DNA from: Ignavibacteria bacterium
Lineage (GTDB): Bacteria; Bacteroidota; Ignavibacteria; Ignavibacteriales; Ignavibacteriaceae
Direction of reading: 5' to 3'
Assembly (NCBI GenBank): GCA_021286645.1
Contig: JAJTBZ010000105.1
Span: forward strand, 1 to 55,366
DNA: 55,366 nucleotides
The translations under genes were made by a program, and so were the position numbers. Shown here one piece after another: positions 8,910 through 17,635 of this stretch. Every line of letters starts with the position of its first letter. Within the stretch, counting starts at the first letter, position 1. The notes under the pieces were generated by a model, which worked only from the letters and a program-made list of their open reading frames with translations, ran no database searches and was not told where the DNA came from.

Positions 8910-9428
8910 TTTACCTCCTGATTGTTTATTTTAAATGCCTGAACTATTCATGCATTTTTTCATTAATACTAAACCGTATTGTTTTCACATCGGTTACTAT
9001 TTTAGAACGGTATTATTCCTCAGAAACGTTTGGGGATTCTTTTTTGTTCTACAGTAAAACATTTAAACACCACACAGATATGTTTTCAGAATGTTCCCCA
9101 ACTTTTTTAGAATCAGTCACCCCTAACATAAATCCTCCCTTATTTAATAATTCAAAAACACAACAAGTACGCATACAAACCCAGTGTCAACGGTATTAAA
9201 AGCGTTCATAAAAATCTGCACAGCAGCTGCACAAAAGGAAGTTCCCCAAAGGATTGCAGGGATATGTGAGTATAATAAAGTAAGCTTAGTTCAATTCAAA
9301 TCTATAATAATCAGATATTTGCTTACCAGTTTTGTTGCGTTATTGGCCATCTTTATATAAACAAGACGGCCAATAAGCAACATTTGATATCTTTAAGAAC
9401 TCATATAAAGATGAATTCTGAAATAAAA
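8910..9428. other. 519-base intergenic region
   Basis: No coding region I can support. A plus-strand open frame starting at 8900 overlaps the patatin start and has a composition unlike protein. The left part must carry the patatin promoter and its strong ribosome site. The right part carries a long hairpin (9334-9381), listed separately, which lies downstream of the T9SS gene that ends at 9429. Confidence 0.4.
9334..9381. repeat. Long imperfect hairpin behind the T9SS cargo gene
   Basis: GTTGC (9334-9338), TTATTGGCC (9340-9348) and TCTT (9350-9353) pair with AAGA (9363-9366), GGCCAATAA (9368-9376) and GCAAC (9377-9381). This gives 18 base pairs with one bulged G and one mismatch around a nine-base loop. 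There is no U-run on either side, so it is not a standard terminator. It could stabilise the 3' end of the minus-strand mRNA or be a remnant of a small repeat element. Confidence 0.55.
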
Positions 9429-10700
9429 TTATTTGATATACAGCATTTTTTTAATTTCAGAAAAATTACCGGCAGTGATTTTATAATAATACATGCCGCT
9501 TGCCAGTTCAGGACGAAAATCAACGTAATGCGTTCCGGCCTGTTGATATGTATTGACAAGAGTCGCGACTTCTTTTCCAAGTACATTATATATCTTCAAT
9601 ACTACCAGATCATCATGAGAAATATAGTACGAAATTTTTGTTGACGGGTTAAACGGATTAGGAAAGTTTTGATCTAATCTACTAGCGCCCGGTTTAAAAG
9701 TAACCTGAGCGACCCGTAAATAATTTTCTCTTCCATCATTATCGATTTGATGAAGCCTGTATTGAAAAGTACCAACCCCGGGATTAACATCAGAATAGCT
9801 ATAGTCATGTTTCTCGTTTGTATAACCATAGCCTTTTACGAACCCCAGTTGTTCCCATTCTTTCACTACAGGGCCCTCATTTGCATCAGTCAGGCGTTTT
9901 CTTTCGATGTAGAATCCGGCGTTATTTACTTCCGAGGCAGTTACCCAATTTACGAGAGCAGAACCATTTTTTGCCGTCACAGAAAAGGAACTAAGTTCAA
10001 CTGGCATTGGAGAAGCCGGAAAACTAGGATAAACTCCGGATCCAAGGGTCGACTCGTATGTCCAATATGCCGAGTTCATGATATTTGTACGAAGCGTGTT
10101 TAAATTCCCGCTCAGGGGACCTGTATATGCGCTATTAAACATCCGTACTTTCCATTCCATTGCATTTACGCCAAGGGTTAAAGTACTCGGAAGGTAGCTT
10201 GTAGTTGAATTTAATGTTCCTGAGGTAATAAAACCGGTAGTTCCCCAGTTAAATGCATATATAAAAGTCGGACTGGATTCTGTTCCCTGATATATAATGA
10301 GTTGATCAGCGAGGTTACTTAGATTTTGCCCGGTTGCCCCCGGCGTTGTCCATCCCGACGAATTCGAAGAATTACCAATACCATACCAATACAATACAGT
10401 TCCTGCCAATAAATTTTGAGGTGCGGTAAAAACGTAGTTCAATTCGCTTGTAGCCGTGAAATTGTAAAATGAACTTCCCGGTGTATACCACCCCCGATCG
10501 GTAACGGTAAAAGCTGTGCCAGCAGTGATCGATTTCAATAGCACGATTGCGAAGGCGTTATCTTTAGCATTTGTTCCTGTTTTATCGGACCAGGCACCTA
10601 CCACTGCAATATCGCCTGCCGCAAGAGTTGTTTGAGCGAATACATCTAGCCCCATTAAAAGCATGAGCCAGAAAAACGTAACGAATGTAATTCGTTTCAT
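9429..10700 (-). CDS. Secreted protein with type IX secretion sorting domain
   Basis: 423 residues with an N-terminal signal peptide (about 1-22, ending VFAQ). The N-terminal half (about 25-225) is a Gly/Ser/Thr-rich beta domain beginning AAGDIAVVGAWSD. Similar domains are found in Bacteroidota surface proteins of unknown role. It is followed by a PVELSSFSV... fibronectin-like stretch (about 228-335), and then by the C-terminal sorting domain with NFPNPFNPSTKISY, a VLGKEVATLV strand and a final KKMLYIK. That domain directs passage through the type IX secretion system and cleavage or anchoring at the surface. The T9SS machinery itself is not in the window. No enzymatic motif was recognised. 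Confidence 0.85.
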   Translation of the reverse strand: MKRITFVTFFWLMLLMGLDVFAQTTLAAGDIAVVGAWSDKTGTNAKDNAFAIVLLKSITAGTAFTVTDRGWYTPGSSFYNFTATSELNYVFTAPQNLLAGTVLYWYGIGNSSNSSGWTTPGATGQNLSNLADQLIIYQGTESSPTFIYAFNWGTTGFITSGTLNSTTSYLPSTLTLGVNAMEWKVRMFNSAYTGPLSGNLNTLRTNIMNSAYWTYESTLGSGVYPSFPASPMPVELSSFSVTAKNGSALVNWVTASEVNNAGFYIERKRLTDANEGPVVKEWEQLGFVKGYGYTNEKHDYSYSDVNPGVGTFQYRLHQIDNDGRENYLRVAQVTFKPGASRLDQNFPNPFNPSTKISYYISHDDLVVLKIYNVLGKEVATLVNTYQQAGTHYVDFRPELASGMYYYKITAGNFSEIKKMLYIK

Positions 10701-10828
10701 TCTATCTCCTATATCATTTACTGAATAAAAATTTTATCCGCAAAAGGAACCATTCAGATTATTGATGAATACTGAAATAATTCCATTTGCAAATCAGCGC
10801 CTGCATCAACTTTTAGTTGAAACATTAT

Positions 10829-11689
10829 TTAAAAAACGTCAAAACTCCCCGTGGCTACCACGTTCTTTTCGTTAATTACGCTTATAGCAGGCTTATACAT
10901 ACGTATATACTCCCCAGTCTTTTCAAATCCCCTGGCTTCAATCAAATTTATATAGTCTGTGTTAGAAGCCGGAATAGCAATATTTACCATCATCCCTTGA
11001 GGTATATGCCAGAGCAATGCATCGAGTACTTTTTCAGCTGCTTCAATTGAAAGTGAAATCATTTCGCTTATCTCATAACTATTCTTGCACGGTCGATAAA
11101 TACCCATTGCAGTATAATGCCCATCCTCCAGATTTGCCAATAACATACTTCCCGTCTGATTCAGCCATACATATAAAAAGTGTTTCCTGTTAAAATTATA
11201 AACTGTACGATCCAGATTATAGACCAACTCTACCGGATGTAAAAACGGGGAAACAACTGAATCAGGCATGCCCAGTATAGATTGCGCTTTACCGGAATAA
11301 ACGAAGATTGAATGTGAAGGTTTGAAGTCATTGGCCTGGTAAAACGAAAGTTGGCTTTCATAGCAGTTCAATGCAACGGTACAATTTTGAAGCCTGTTCA
11401 TAGCTACTTCAAGTAAGCTTTGGGCCAATTGCGAACCTTGTAATTCGGGATGAATTAGATGCGAGCCTATGAATCCATACTCATCATTGTATTTGATTGC
11501 TGAAACCGTCCCTACCAAATTGTTTTCATCCAAAGCAATAAAAAAACCATTTGGGTCTAGTTGATGATAGACGCTCGGATCCGTTAAGCCGAAATTTTTA
11601 CCGGCCAGATCTGCCATCTGAAAGAAAATACCCATTTCTTCAAGTGCGCAGGGACGCACAACCACATTTATTTGTTTTTTTAACTCCAC
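10829..11689 (-). CDS. GNAT-family N-acetyltransferase with C-terminal YitH-like domain
   Basis: 286 residues. The first half (about 8-150) is a GNAT fold: VVVRPCALEEMGIFFQMA at the start, GTVSAIKYNDEYGFIGSHLI as the central strands, and HPELQGSQLAQSLL as the acetyl-CoA loop (the QGSQLA at about 84-89 replaces the usual Q/RxxGxG/A). The second half (about 155-280) resembles the Acetyltransf_18 domain seen at the C-terminus of YitH/HolE-type proteins. The acceptor substrate is unknown. It is monocistronic and divergent from the barrel gene at 12047. The second-domain call is less sure than the first. Confidence 0.8.
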   Translation of the reverse strand: MELKKQINVVVRPCALEEMGIFFQMADLAGKNFGLTDPSVYHQLDPNGFFIALDENNLVGTVSAIKYNDEYGFIGSHLIHPELQGSQLAQSLLEVAMNRLQNCTVALNCYESQLSFYQANDFKPSHSIFVYSGKAQSILGMPDSVVSPFLHPVELVYNLDRTVYNFNRKHFLYVWLNQTGSMLLANLEDGHYTAMGIYRPCKNSYEISEMISLSIEAAEKVLDALLWHIPQGMMVNIAIPASNTDYINLIEARGFEKTGEYIRMYKPAISVINEKNVVATGSFDVF

Positions 11690-12046
11690 TGATTTCCTCC
11701 AATAATAATTCTAATCTCAATGCATATAAACAAACTATACATCGAGTTAGCAGGTAATAAAAGTTGATACTGGAATTTTCGAACACACATTTGAGGACTA
11801 CTTATTTATTACAGACCGTCCTCAGGCCTCGTTTAGATCTGTAATAACGGTAACCGTCTACCCTTACTGTTACCGAAAAAAAAGAGTACAGCATAATCTT
11901 TTTTTTAGAACTGCCGTTAAAATAATAAACTATTTTATAATTGTCAATAGTTCCATTAAATTTTTAATTTTTATCAATTTTGTCAAATATTTTGTATTTT
12001 TATATATCGAATTGGCCCGCACCTATATATAAAATTTGGAGGAAAT
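11690..12046. other. 357-base divergent intergenic region with nested inverted repeats
   Basis: It lies between the GNAT gene (minus) and a barrel gene (plus) and so must hold both promoters. Two inverted repeats are visible: TTACAGA (11809-11815) with TCTGTAA (11838-11844), and CGGTAAC (11848-11854) with GTTACCG (11869-11875). They are followed by a run of nine A. They could be operator sites or a structured leader. The right part is extremely AT-rich. No gene is seen. Confidence 0.45.
11980..12008 (+). promoter_or_regulatory. Candidate promoter for the three-gene barrel run
   Basis: TTGTCA at 11980-11985 and TATATC at 12003-12008 are 17 bases apart, about 40 bases before the TTG start of the barrel gene. 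The surroundings are very AT-rich, so chance matches are likely. Confidence 0.25.
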
Positions 12047-12976
12047 TTGAAATTTCAACTTATGTTGATTATTTATCTGTCTTTATCTGTATTCTGTTTT
12101 GCCCAAAAAATCTCCGGTGACATTGTATATTTACGGAATGGCCAAACTGTTCAGGGAGTAATTCTGGATCGTAATGTTGATAATGGCGTACTGATTCAAT
12201 TGAAGGATGGTTCAACAATTCGTCTCGCTTGGAATATCATACTTGATATCAAACATATTAATTACTTACCTAATGATCAAATTTCCACATCGTATAAAGT
12301 AACAACGGTTAATGAGCTCACTTATGATTCATACCCGATTAATTTATCATATTTTCTTAGCCTCTCTACAGTGTTCGGGCAGGATATTATTAATGAGCAG
12401 CGCTTTTTATCTGCTAATTCATTTGGAAAAGGAACAAGCTTTCTTGCTGGTGGAGGGTTTAAGGTTTTCGATTACATCTTATGCGAATTACAAGCAGGAT
12501 ATAGCTTTGGAAATAATTTTGACGGATTCTCGGGAAGTTTAGTGTCTCTAATTCCCAAAGTTGGAATACTTGTTTTACCCGATAACCCACATTGGTCACC
12601 CTTTTTTAAATTTGGCGTACCGATAGCGTATCCTTTTGTTAAATATAGTGGTGGTGTAACTATCAATGGGAAACCAGGGTATATGGATGCTGACTTTTCA
12701 GGCGGATTAGCTGGCGGAATATTATTAGAAACAGGTTTCAATGTACAAATCACTAAAAAGTATGATCTTGTATTTGGTTTATCATATCAAAGCTTAAAAT
12801 ATAATCCATCAACAGCAACAATTTCTACTTATAAAGTAAATAATTTAGATCATCGCAATGATCTTATTGGTAAGACTTCTGAATTCACCCGTCAATTTAT
12901 CGATAGTAAATTCGAAGATAATGCGTTTAATTTCAGCGTTTTCTCTTTTTTTACCGGCTTGAAATATAATTTTTAA
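12047..12976 (+). CDS. Outer-membrane barrel with N-terminal NG-DGS domain, paralog 3
   Basis: 309 residues. The start is a TTG: GGAGG at 12038-12042 sits four bases before it. The next in-frame ATG at 12062 is too far from that site and would lose the basic N-terminus of the signal peptide (MKFQLMLIIYLS). After export, residues about 22-68 form a small all-beta domain: GDIVYLRNGQTVQGVILDR, then GVLIQLKDGSTIRLAW and ILDIKH. This is the pattern widely seen after signal peptides in Bacteroidota. The remainder is a barrel with the family segments PFFKFGVPIAYPF and YNPSTATISTYKVNN and a final TGLKYNF strand. The function is unknown. Confidence 0.65.
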   Translation: MKFQLMLIIYLSLSVFCFAQKISGDIVYLRNGQTVQGVILDRNVDNGVLIQLKDGSTIRLAWNIILDIKHINYLPNDQISTSYKVTTVNELTYDSYPINLSYFLSLSTVFGQDIINEQRFLSANSFGKGTSFLAGGGFKVFDYILCELQAGYSFGNNFDGFSGSLVSLIPKVGILVLPDNPHWSPFFKFGVPIAYPFVKYSGGVTINGKPGYMDADFSGGLAGGILLETGFNVQITKKYDLVFGLSYQSLKYNPSTATISTYKVNNLDHRNDLIGKTSEFTRQFIDSKFEDNAFNFSVFSFFTGLKYNF

Positions 12977-12987
12977 GGAGTACAATA

Positions 12988-13833
12988 ATGCCCAATTCCC
13001 AATTCAAACTTTCAGCATTTATCGTGTTATGTTTAGCTGGTAGCTTATTCCCACAAGCATCCGGTTATTTATATAAAGCTCTTTCAAATGATCAAAATTG
13101 CTTAAATACTTTTTCAATTTCGAGATTACAAGAGGTAACAGCAGTTAGCAGAATGACAGAACAGCTATCCCCCTCTACAATGCAGTTGCCTGAAAAAATA
13201 GTCATAGATAAATCGCCCTCATCTTATTATCTTATCGCGCAAATTGGGATTGGTGAAAGACATGGGGAAGACTGGAAAGAGAAACTCTCACACTCTTACG
13301 GGATGGGAATGAATTGCAAGTTAGTGGGAGGATATGTTATAAATAAAAAATACACTACAGCTCTGGAAATAGGATATCTGGAAAGCACAGAATACGCAAA
13401 CATCTCAGGTTCAGTGCCTTACTGGGAGCCAAAGATTGGCCTGAATTTTAGTGAGTTCAATTCTTCGTTCATGTTTTTTGTAAATATTGGTATGCCTATA
13501 GCTTACCCCAAAATGTATCTGGATTATTATGCGGAGAAAATCTACTCAATTGAATTTTCCAGAAATGCAGAAATTGGGTTTGAAGCTGAGTTAGGATGCA
13601 ATATTTATATTACGAAACCAGTCTCTGTAATTATTAGCACGTCAATACTTACACTTAATCAAAGACCCCAAACGATGAAATATACGAAGTACCAGGTTAA
13701 TGGGAAATCTATTCTGGATACAATGCCAAATGGTGAGATACCCGCTGGCGACTACCTTGATAAAATATTTGAAAATGGGAAAATAAAATTCGATAACATT
13801 TCACTAAAAGTTGGGGCGCAGTATAGCTTTTAG
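12988..13833 (+). CDS. Outer-membrane beta-barrel protein, paralog family member 4
   Basis: 281 residues, 11 bases after the preceding gene, with AAGGAG upstream of the ATG. It has a signal peptide of about 23 residues. It lacks the NG-DGS domain of its two neighbours and has a short unstructured segment instead. Family features include FFVNIGMPIAYPK, then QRPQTMKYTKYQVNGKSILD, and a final SLKVGAQYSF strand with terminal Phe. It is probably co-transcribed with the gene at 12047. A terminator hairpin follows at 13865, before the third barrel gene. No specific role can be named. Confidence 0.6.
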   Translation: MPNSQFKLSAFIVLCLAGSLFPQASGYLYKALSNDQNCLNTFSISRLQEVTAVSRMTEQLSPSTMQLPEKIVIDKSPSSYYLIAQIGIGERHGEDWKEKLSHSYGMGMNCKLVGGYVINKKYTTALEIGYLESTEYANISGSVPYWEPKIGLNFSEFNSSFMFFVNIGMPIAYPKMYLDYYAEKIYSIEFSRNAEIGFEAELGCNIYITKPVSVIISTSILTLNQRPQTMKYTKYQVNGKSILDTMPNGEIPAGDYLDKIFENGKIKFDNISLKVGAQYSF

Positions 13834-13864
13834 TATTTTCATTTTAAAGGTTATATAAATTTGT

Positions 13865-13902
13865 AAGTCCCGACTATATGGCTTGGTATATAATCGGGAC
13901 TT
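13865..13902 (+). terminator. Intrinsic terminator after the barrel pair
   Basis: AAGTCCCGA at 13865-13873 pairs with TCGGGACTT at 13894-13902. The stem can be extended by TATA/TATA after one mismatch, and it is followed by a T-rich stretch on the plus strand. Confidence 0.75.
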
Positions 13903-13970
13903 TTCAGTTTTTTCCCTATTTTTCAGTTCCAAAACATTAGCTTTGTCATATATGGTCGGAGGTTATCAAA

Positions 13971-14978
13971 ATGCGGACACTTATTCTGGTAATAGCAGTC
14001 ATTATACTAATTACATCATCATTAAAGGCTCAATCTGACCAAAATGATCAAATCTATCTACGTAATGGGAAAATCATTACAGGAACAATATTAGAAAGAT
14101 CCAAAGATACCGGGGTTCTGATTCAACTGAGCGATGGATCGACGTATTTAATAAAATGGCCCGATATTCTTGATATTAAGCATGTACAAACTTCCGCCAT
14201 CGCTAGTCAGGGTAGCCCAAAAGTTGTTTCTGAAAACGCATATCAGTTTCAGGAAAGTGCTGACAGTATAAAATACTATGTAAGCGCCCATTTTGGCTAT
14301 GGGGTCAAATCGCTCTCGAGTGATGTTTCGTTAAACACTACTGAAAATACGTTCTGGAAACCTGGATATGCCCCTCCAACTGATTCCTTACAAGGGAGTG
14401 AATCACAATCTTTTGGAGCAGGACCAGTCGCTGATATCTGTGCCGGATTAACATTTTCGAAATATTTCCTTGCAGAATTTGGAACAGGTTATTTATTTGG
14501 TAACTCTGTCAAAAATTTTAAAGGTTCGGCATTTTTTATCCGGCAATCAATTGGTGCACGTATTCAACTTTCGAGGGCAAATTTAACACCGTACGTAAAG
14601 ATAGGTTTTATTGAAGCTTTCCCAAACGTAACAGCCACCACAAAATATACAACGAAAAACTACGGCGGTGGTATGGGTGAAGCTACCTATACATTTTCTA
14701 AAAACCTTGCGATGGGTTTTGTGCTCGAATTCGGATGTGAGCTAAAATCTAAGAACAAACTGACTTACACTTTTGACTTATCGTATCTTTTCCTAAGGCA
14801 CAAACCTAATACAGCTGAAATGACCAGCTATAAAGTCAACGGAGTCGAGCAGATATCCCAGGAAACCCCTACTCAAATAGATTACAATTCGGGAAATAGC
14901 TACGGAGCGTATCAACCAACCTTTTCCTTTAATAATTTGGCATTACGGGTTGGCTTTATCTACCCGGTAAATTGGTAG
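13971..14978 (+). CDS. Outer-membrane barrel with N-terminal NG-DGS domain, paralog 5
   Basis: 335 residues. GGAGG lies eight bases before the ATG. A signal peptide (about 1-20) is followed by the same small beta domain as in the gene at 12047: DQIYLRNGKIITGTILER, GVLIQLSDGSTYLIKW, ILDIKHV. The two copies are closely alike there and differ more in the barrel. The barrel has PYVKIGFIEAFPNV and HKPNTAEMTSYKVNGVEQ, and ends in LRVGFIYPVNW. A terminator separates it from the preceding pair, so it probably has its own promoter. It converges on the kinase gene, with nine bases between the stops. Function unknown. Confidence 0.65.
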   Translation: MRTLILVIAVIILITSSLKAQSDQNDQIYLRNGKIITGTILERSKDTGVLIQLSDGSTYLIKWPDILDIKHVQTSAIASQGSPKVVSENAYQFQESADSIKYYVSAHFGYGVKSLSSDVSLNTTENTFWKPGYAPPTDSLQGSESQSFGAGPVADICAGLTFSKYFLAEFGTGYLFGNSVKNFKGSAFFIRQSIGARIQLSRANLTPYVKIGFIEAFPNVTATTKYTTKNYGGGMGEATYTFSKNLAMGFVLEFGCELKSKNKLTYTFDLSYLFLRHKPNTAEMTSYKVNGVEQISQETPTQIDYNSGNSYGAYQPTFSFNNLALRVGFIYPVNW

Positions 14979-14987
14979 AGAAAAAAT

Positions 14988-17516
14988 TTACTCAGCTGCC
15001 GGAATACTAAAAGTGAATTTGGTTCCCCTGCCAGGTTCACTTTTTACCCAAATTTTTCCGTTCATCTTTTCAACCATTTCTTTACAAAGAAGTAACCCGA
15101 GACCCGTGCCCCTCTCATCCTGAGTCCCCTTTGTGCTAACTACTTTATCAATTTTAAATAGCTTGGCTATATTTTCAGGGCTAATACCAATACCGCTATC
15201 TGAAACATTTATCTCTATCATAGTTCCCGTATTTAGCGCGCTGATGATAATGTACCCGCCATCCATTGTAAATTTGATGGCATTTGAAACAAGATTTCTG
15301 ATAACTGTTGCAACCATTTTTTGATCACCCGTCATAGTCAACGAATGGGTTATGGCATAATGAAGAGTAATATTTTTCTTTAATGCAACAGGTTTTAATA
15401 ATGTAACAACTCCCAGTACCTCGGTAAAAACGCTAAGTTTTTCTATTTGTACTTGTAATTTTCCTGTTTGCAGGCGTGACCACTCGAGGAGGTTTTCCAA
15501 TAATCGAAAAGTATTCTTCGATAAATCATTGATACTTTCAACAAGGAATTCTACTTCTTCAGCTTCCATTGTACGATACTGTGCCGAAAGCAATTCGGTG
15601 CTTCCAAGCAAAGCATGAAATGGACTTTTTAGATCATGTGCAATTATTGAAAAAAATCTATCCTTCGTGCTATTCAGCTCCTGCAACTCGCGAGTATATT
15701 CATGCAATTGAATTTCTGCTTGTTTTTTTTCTGTTACATCCTCAAACATCCAAATTGACCCTGCCTGCGGATTATCCGGGTAAAGAGCTTTTCCCATAAA
15801 ACGACACCAAAATAGCGACCCATCGTGTTTTTTTAATTGTAGCAAACTATCATAACGGTCACCGCGAGCTAAAATGGGGTAAGCACCGAAATTTAGATCA
15901 TCGTAGATTTCATTAGAAGGGTATATAACTCGTGTAGAGGCCCCTTGAATCTCATCTCGAGGCATCAAAAACAATTCTGCCACTCGTTGATTAACCCACT
16001 CAAATCGCCTGTCTTTAATGAAGGCAATACCCAAACTACTATTTTCCAGAATCAGGTTATGTAAGGAACTTATATACTTGAATTGTGCTTCAGCACGACG
16101 CGATTCAGTGATATCCTGAACAAATCCCTCGTAATATGAAGCATTATCATCTTCTGCATTAACTTTTCTTGCTGATAACTGTACAATGACCTCATCACCA
16201 GTTTTCTTTTTCCAAAATAACTCCTCAAAATGCACCCACCCTTCAGCACCTTGTATACGTGATAATACATCATCACGAGTTTTCTTATCCAGATAAACTT
16301 GTTTTTCAATATCAACAATATCTTTAATCATTTCTTCAGGGGTACAATATCCCAAAATCCGGGCTAATTCAATATTTACCGTTAAAAATCTACCGCCTGA
16401 AATAGAGTGAAACACGCCTACAGGGGCGTTTTCGAAGAAGCTTCTATGACGCTCCTCACTCTCTTTAATCATATCTTCTGCAAGCTTCTTTTCAGTAACA
16501 TCTTCAAGCATCCAAATTGAACCGGCATGCGGATTCCGGGGATCGATTGTTTTACCGATAAAGCGGCACCAGAATTTATTTCCATTGCTTTTTGAGATTT
16601 GAATTATCTGATCGGAATTAGATTGAGAAGTATTATTATAGACGCAATTTTCCATTTCTGCATATATCTGATCGGAAGGATAAAGAATTCGCGTCGAAGC
16701 ACCATTGAGTTCATGCAATGGCAATAGTAACAGCTCAGCCATACGTTTATTCACCCATTCGAATTTTCGCTCACGCACAAGACCTATTCCCAGAGTGCTA
16801 TTATCAAGCAGCAACTCATGAATCCGACTAATTTCAATAATAATATTCGCAGCTAATTTCAACTCAGTTATATCTTGAATAACACCAAAAACAATGTTCC
16901 TTTCACTATTATATTCAGCACGCGAATGAATATCTTTAACGATACCTGAGTTCATCGTTCGAATTTTAAATTCCACATCGTAGGGTATGCCTTCATAAAT
17001 TAAATCTTTCAGTGCTTTATCTAGAATCGGGCGATATTCTGGTAATGGAATTTGCTGAATCATTAAATAGTCTGATTCAGTTTCTGAAAGACCATAGACA
17101 ACCAGGGCACCTTCAGAAGCTTTAATGAGGCGAGTATTAATATGTAACTCCCAGTTGCCTGTTTTAGATGCTAATTCAGCTCGACGCAAACGTTCTCTGC
17201 TTTCCTGCGTATCTATACCTATTTTGCGTTCTTCGTTGAGGGCTTTGATGAAGGGAGTAAATAAATTCATTGTTGAATTAATAAGCTCTAATTCAATTGG
17301 GATATCTGACTGCAAAGATTTCTGCGCGTTTTGACAGATATGAAGAAGTTGATTGATTTTATCGGAAATTTCCCTAACTTCATCGGGAACAGTGAAAGAA
17401 AAATCTATAGAATGAAGTTGAGTAGAATCACCTCGTAAAAGCTTTTCCAGTAGTGATGAGCAATTTTTGAGAACTTCTTTTGTATTCTGATCCATAATTG
17501 TTTTTCCACTCTGCAT
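14988..17516 (-). CDS. Multi-PAS sensor histidine kinase, soluble
   Basis: 842 residues with no membrane segment, so a cytosolic sensor. In order: a helical N-terminus (1-105), PAS (about 109-220), PAS (230-350), PAS (352-478), PAS (482-602), HisKA with IIAHDLKSPF (phosphoacceptor H627), and HATPase with NLVSNAIKF and GTGLGLLLCKEM. The second and fourth PAS units are strikingly similar (for example FEWVNKRMAELLLLP versus FEWVNQRVAELFLMP, and AGSIWMLEDVTEKK versus AGSIWMFEDVTEKK), a clear internal duplication. A second ATG seven codons in (17495) has a better upstream purine stretch. No receiver domain or cognate regulator lies beside it. The ligand is unknown. Confidence 0.9.
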   Translation of the reverse strand: MQSGKTIMDQNTKEVLKNCSSLLEKLLRGDSTQLHSIDFSFTVPDEVREISDKINQLLHICQNAQKSLQSDIPIELELINSTMNLFTPFIKALNEERKIGIDTQESRERLRRAELASKTGNWELHINTRLIKASEGALVVYGLSETESDYLMIQQIPLPEYRPILDKALKDLIYEGIPYDVEFKIRTMNSGIVKDIHSRAEYNSERNIVFGVIQDITELKLAANIIIEISRIHELLLDNSTLGIGLVRERKFEWVNKRMAELLLLPLHELNGASTRILYPSDQIYAEMENCVYNNTSQSNSDQIIQISKSNGNKFWCRFIGKTIDPRNPHAGSIWMLEDVTEKKLAEDMIKESEERHRSFFENAPVGVFHSISGGRFLTVNIELARILGYCTPEEMIKDIVDIEKQVYLDKKTRDDVLSRIQGAEGWVHFEELFWKKKTGDEVIVQLSARKVNAEDDNASYYEGFVQDITESRRAEAQFKYISSLHNLILENSSLGIAFIKDRRFEWVNQRVAELFLMPRDEIQGASTRVIYPSNEIYDDLNFGAYPILARGDRYDSLLQLKKHDGSLFWCRFMGKALYPDNPQAGSIWMFEDVTEKKQAEIQLHEYTRELQELNSTKDRFFSIIAHDLKSPFHALLGSTELLSAQYRTMEAEEVEFLVESINDLSKNTFRLLENLLEWSRLQTGKLQVQIEKLSVFTEVLGVVTLLKPVALKKNITLHYAITHSLTMTGDQKMVATVIRNLVSNAIKFTMDGGYIIISALNTGTMIEINVSDSGIGISPENIAKLFKIDKVVSTKGTQDERGTGLGLLLCKEMVEKMNGKIWVKSEPGRGTKFTFSIPAAE

Positions 17517-17635
17517 TTATTGTAATACTCAGACTGGCACGAAATACAACCGGTTTCTCAGCGCTCAAATTACGAACAATAAAATTTACTCTTTTCTAAA
17601 ATATCCTACAACTTACAAATCACAATTTCACAAGT

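Noticed and set aside
8900-9199. Plus-strand open frame of 99 codons upstream of the patatin gene
   Set aside because: It overlaps the patatin start on the other strand, has no ribosome site and its composition is like translated noncoding AT-rich DNA.
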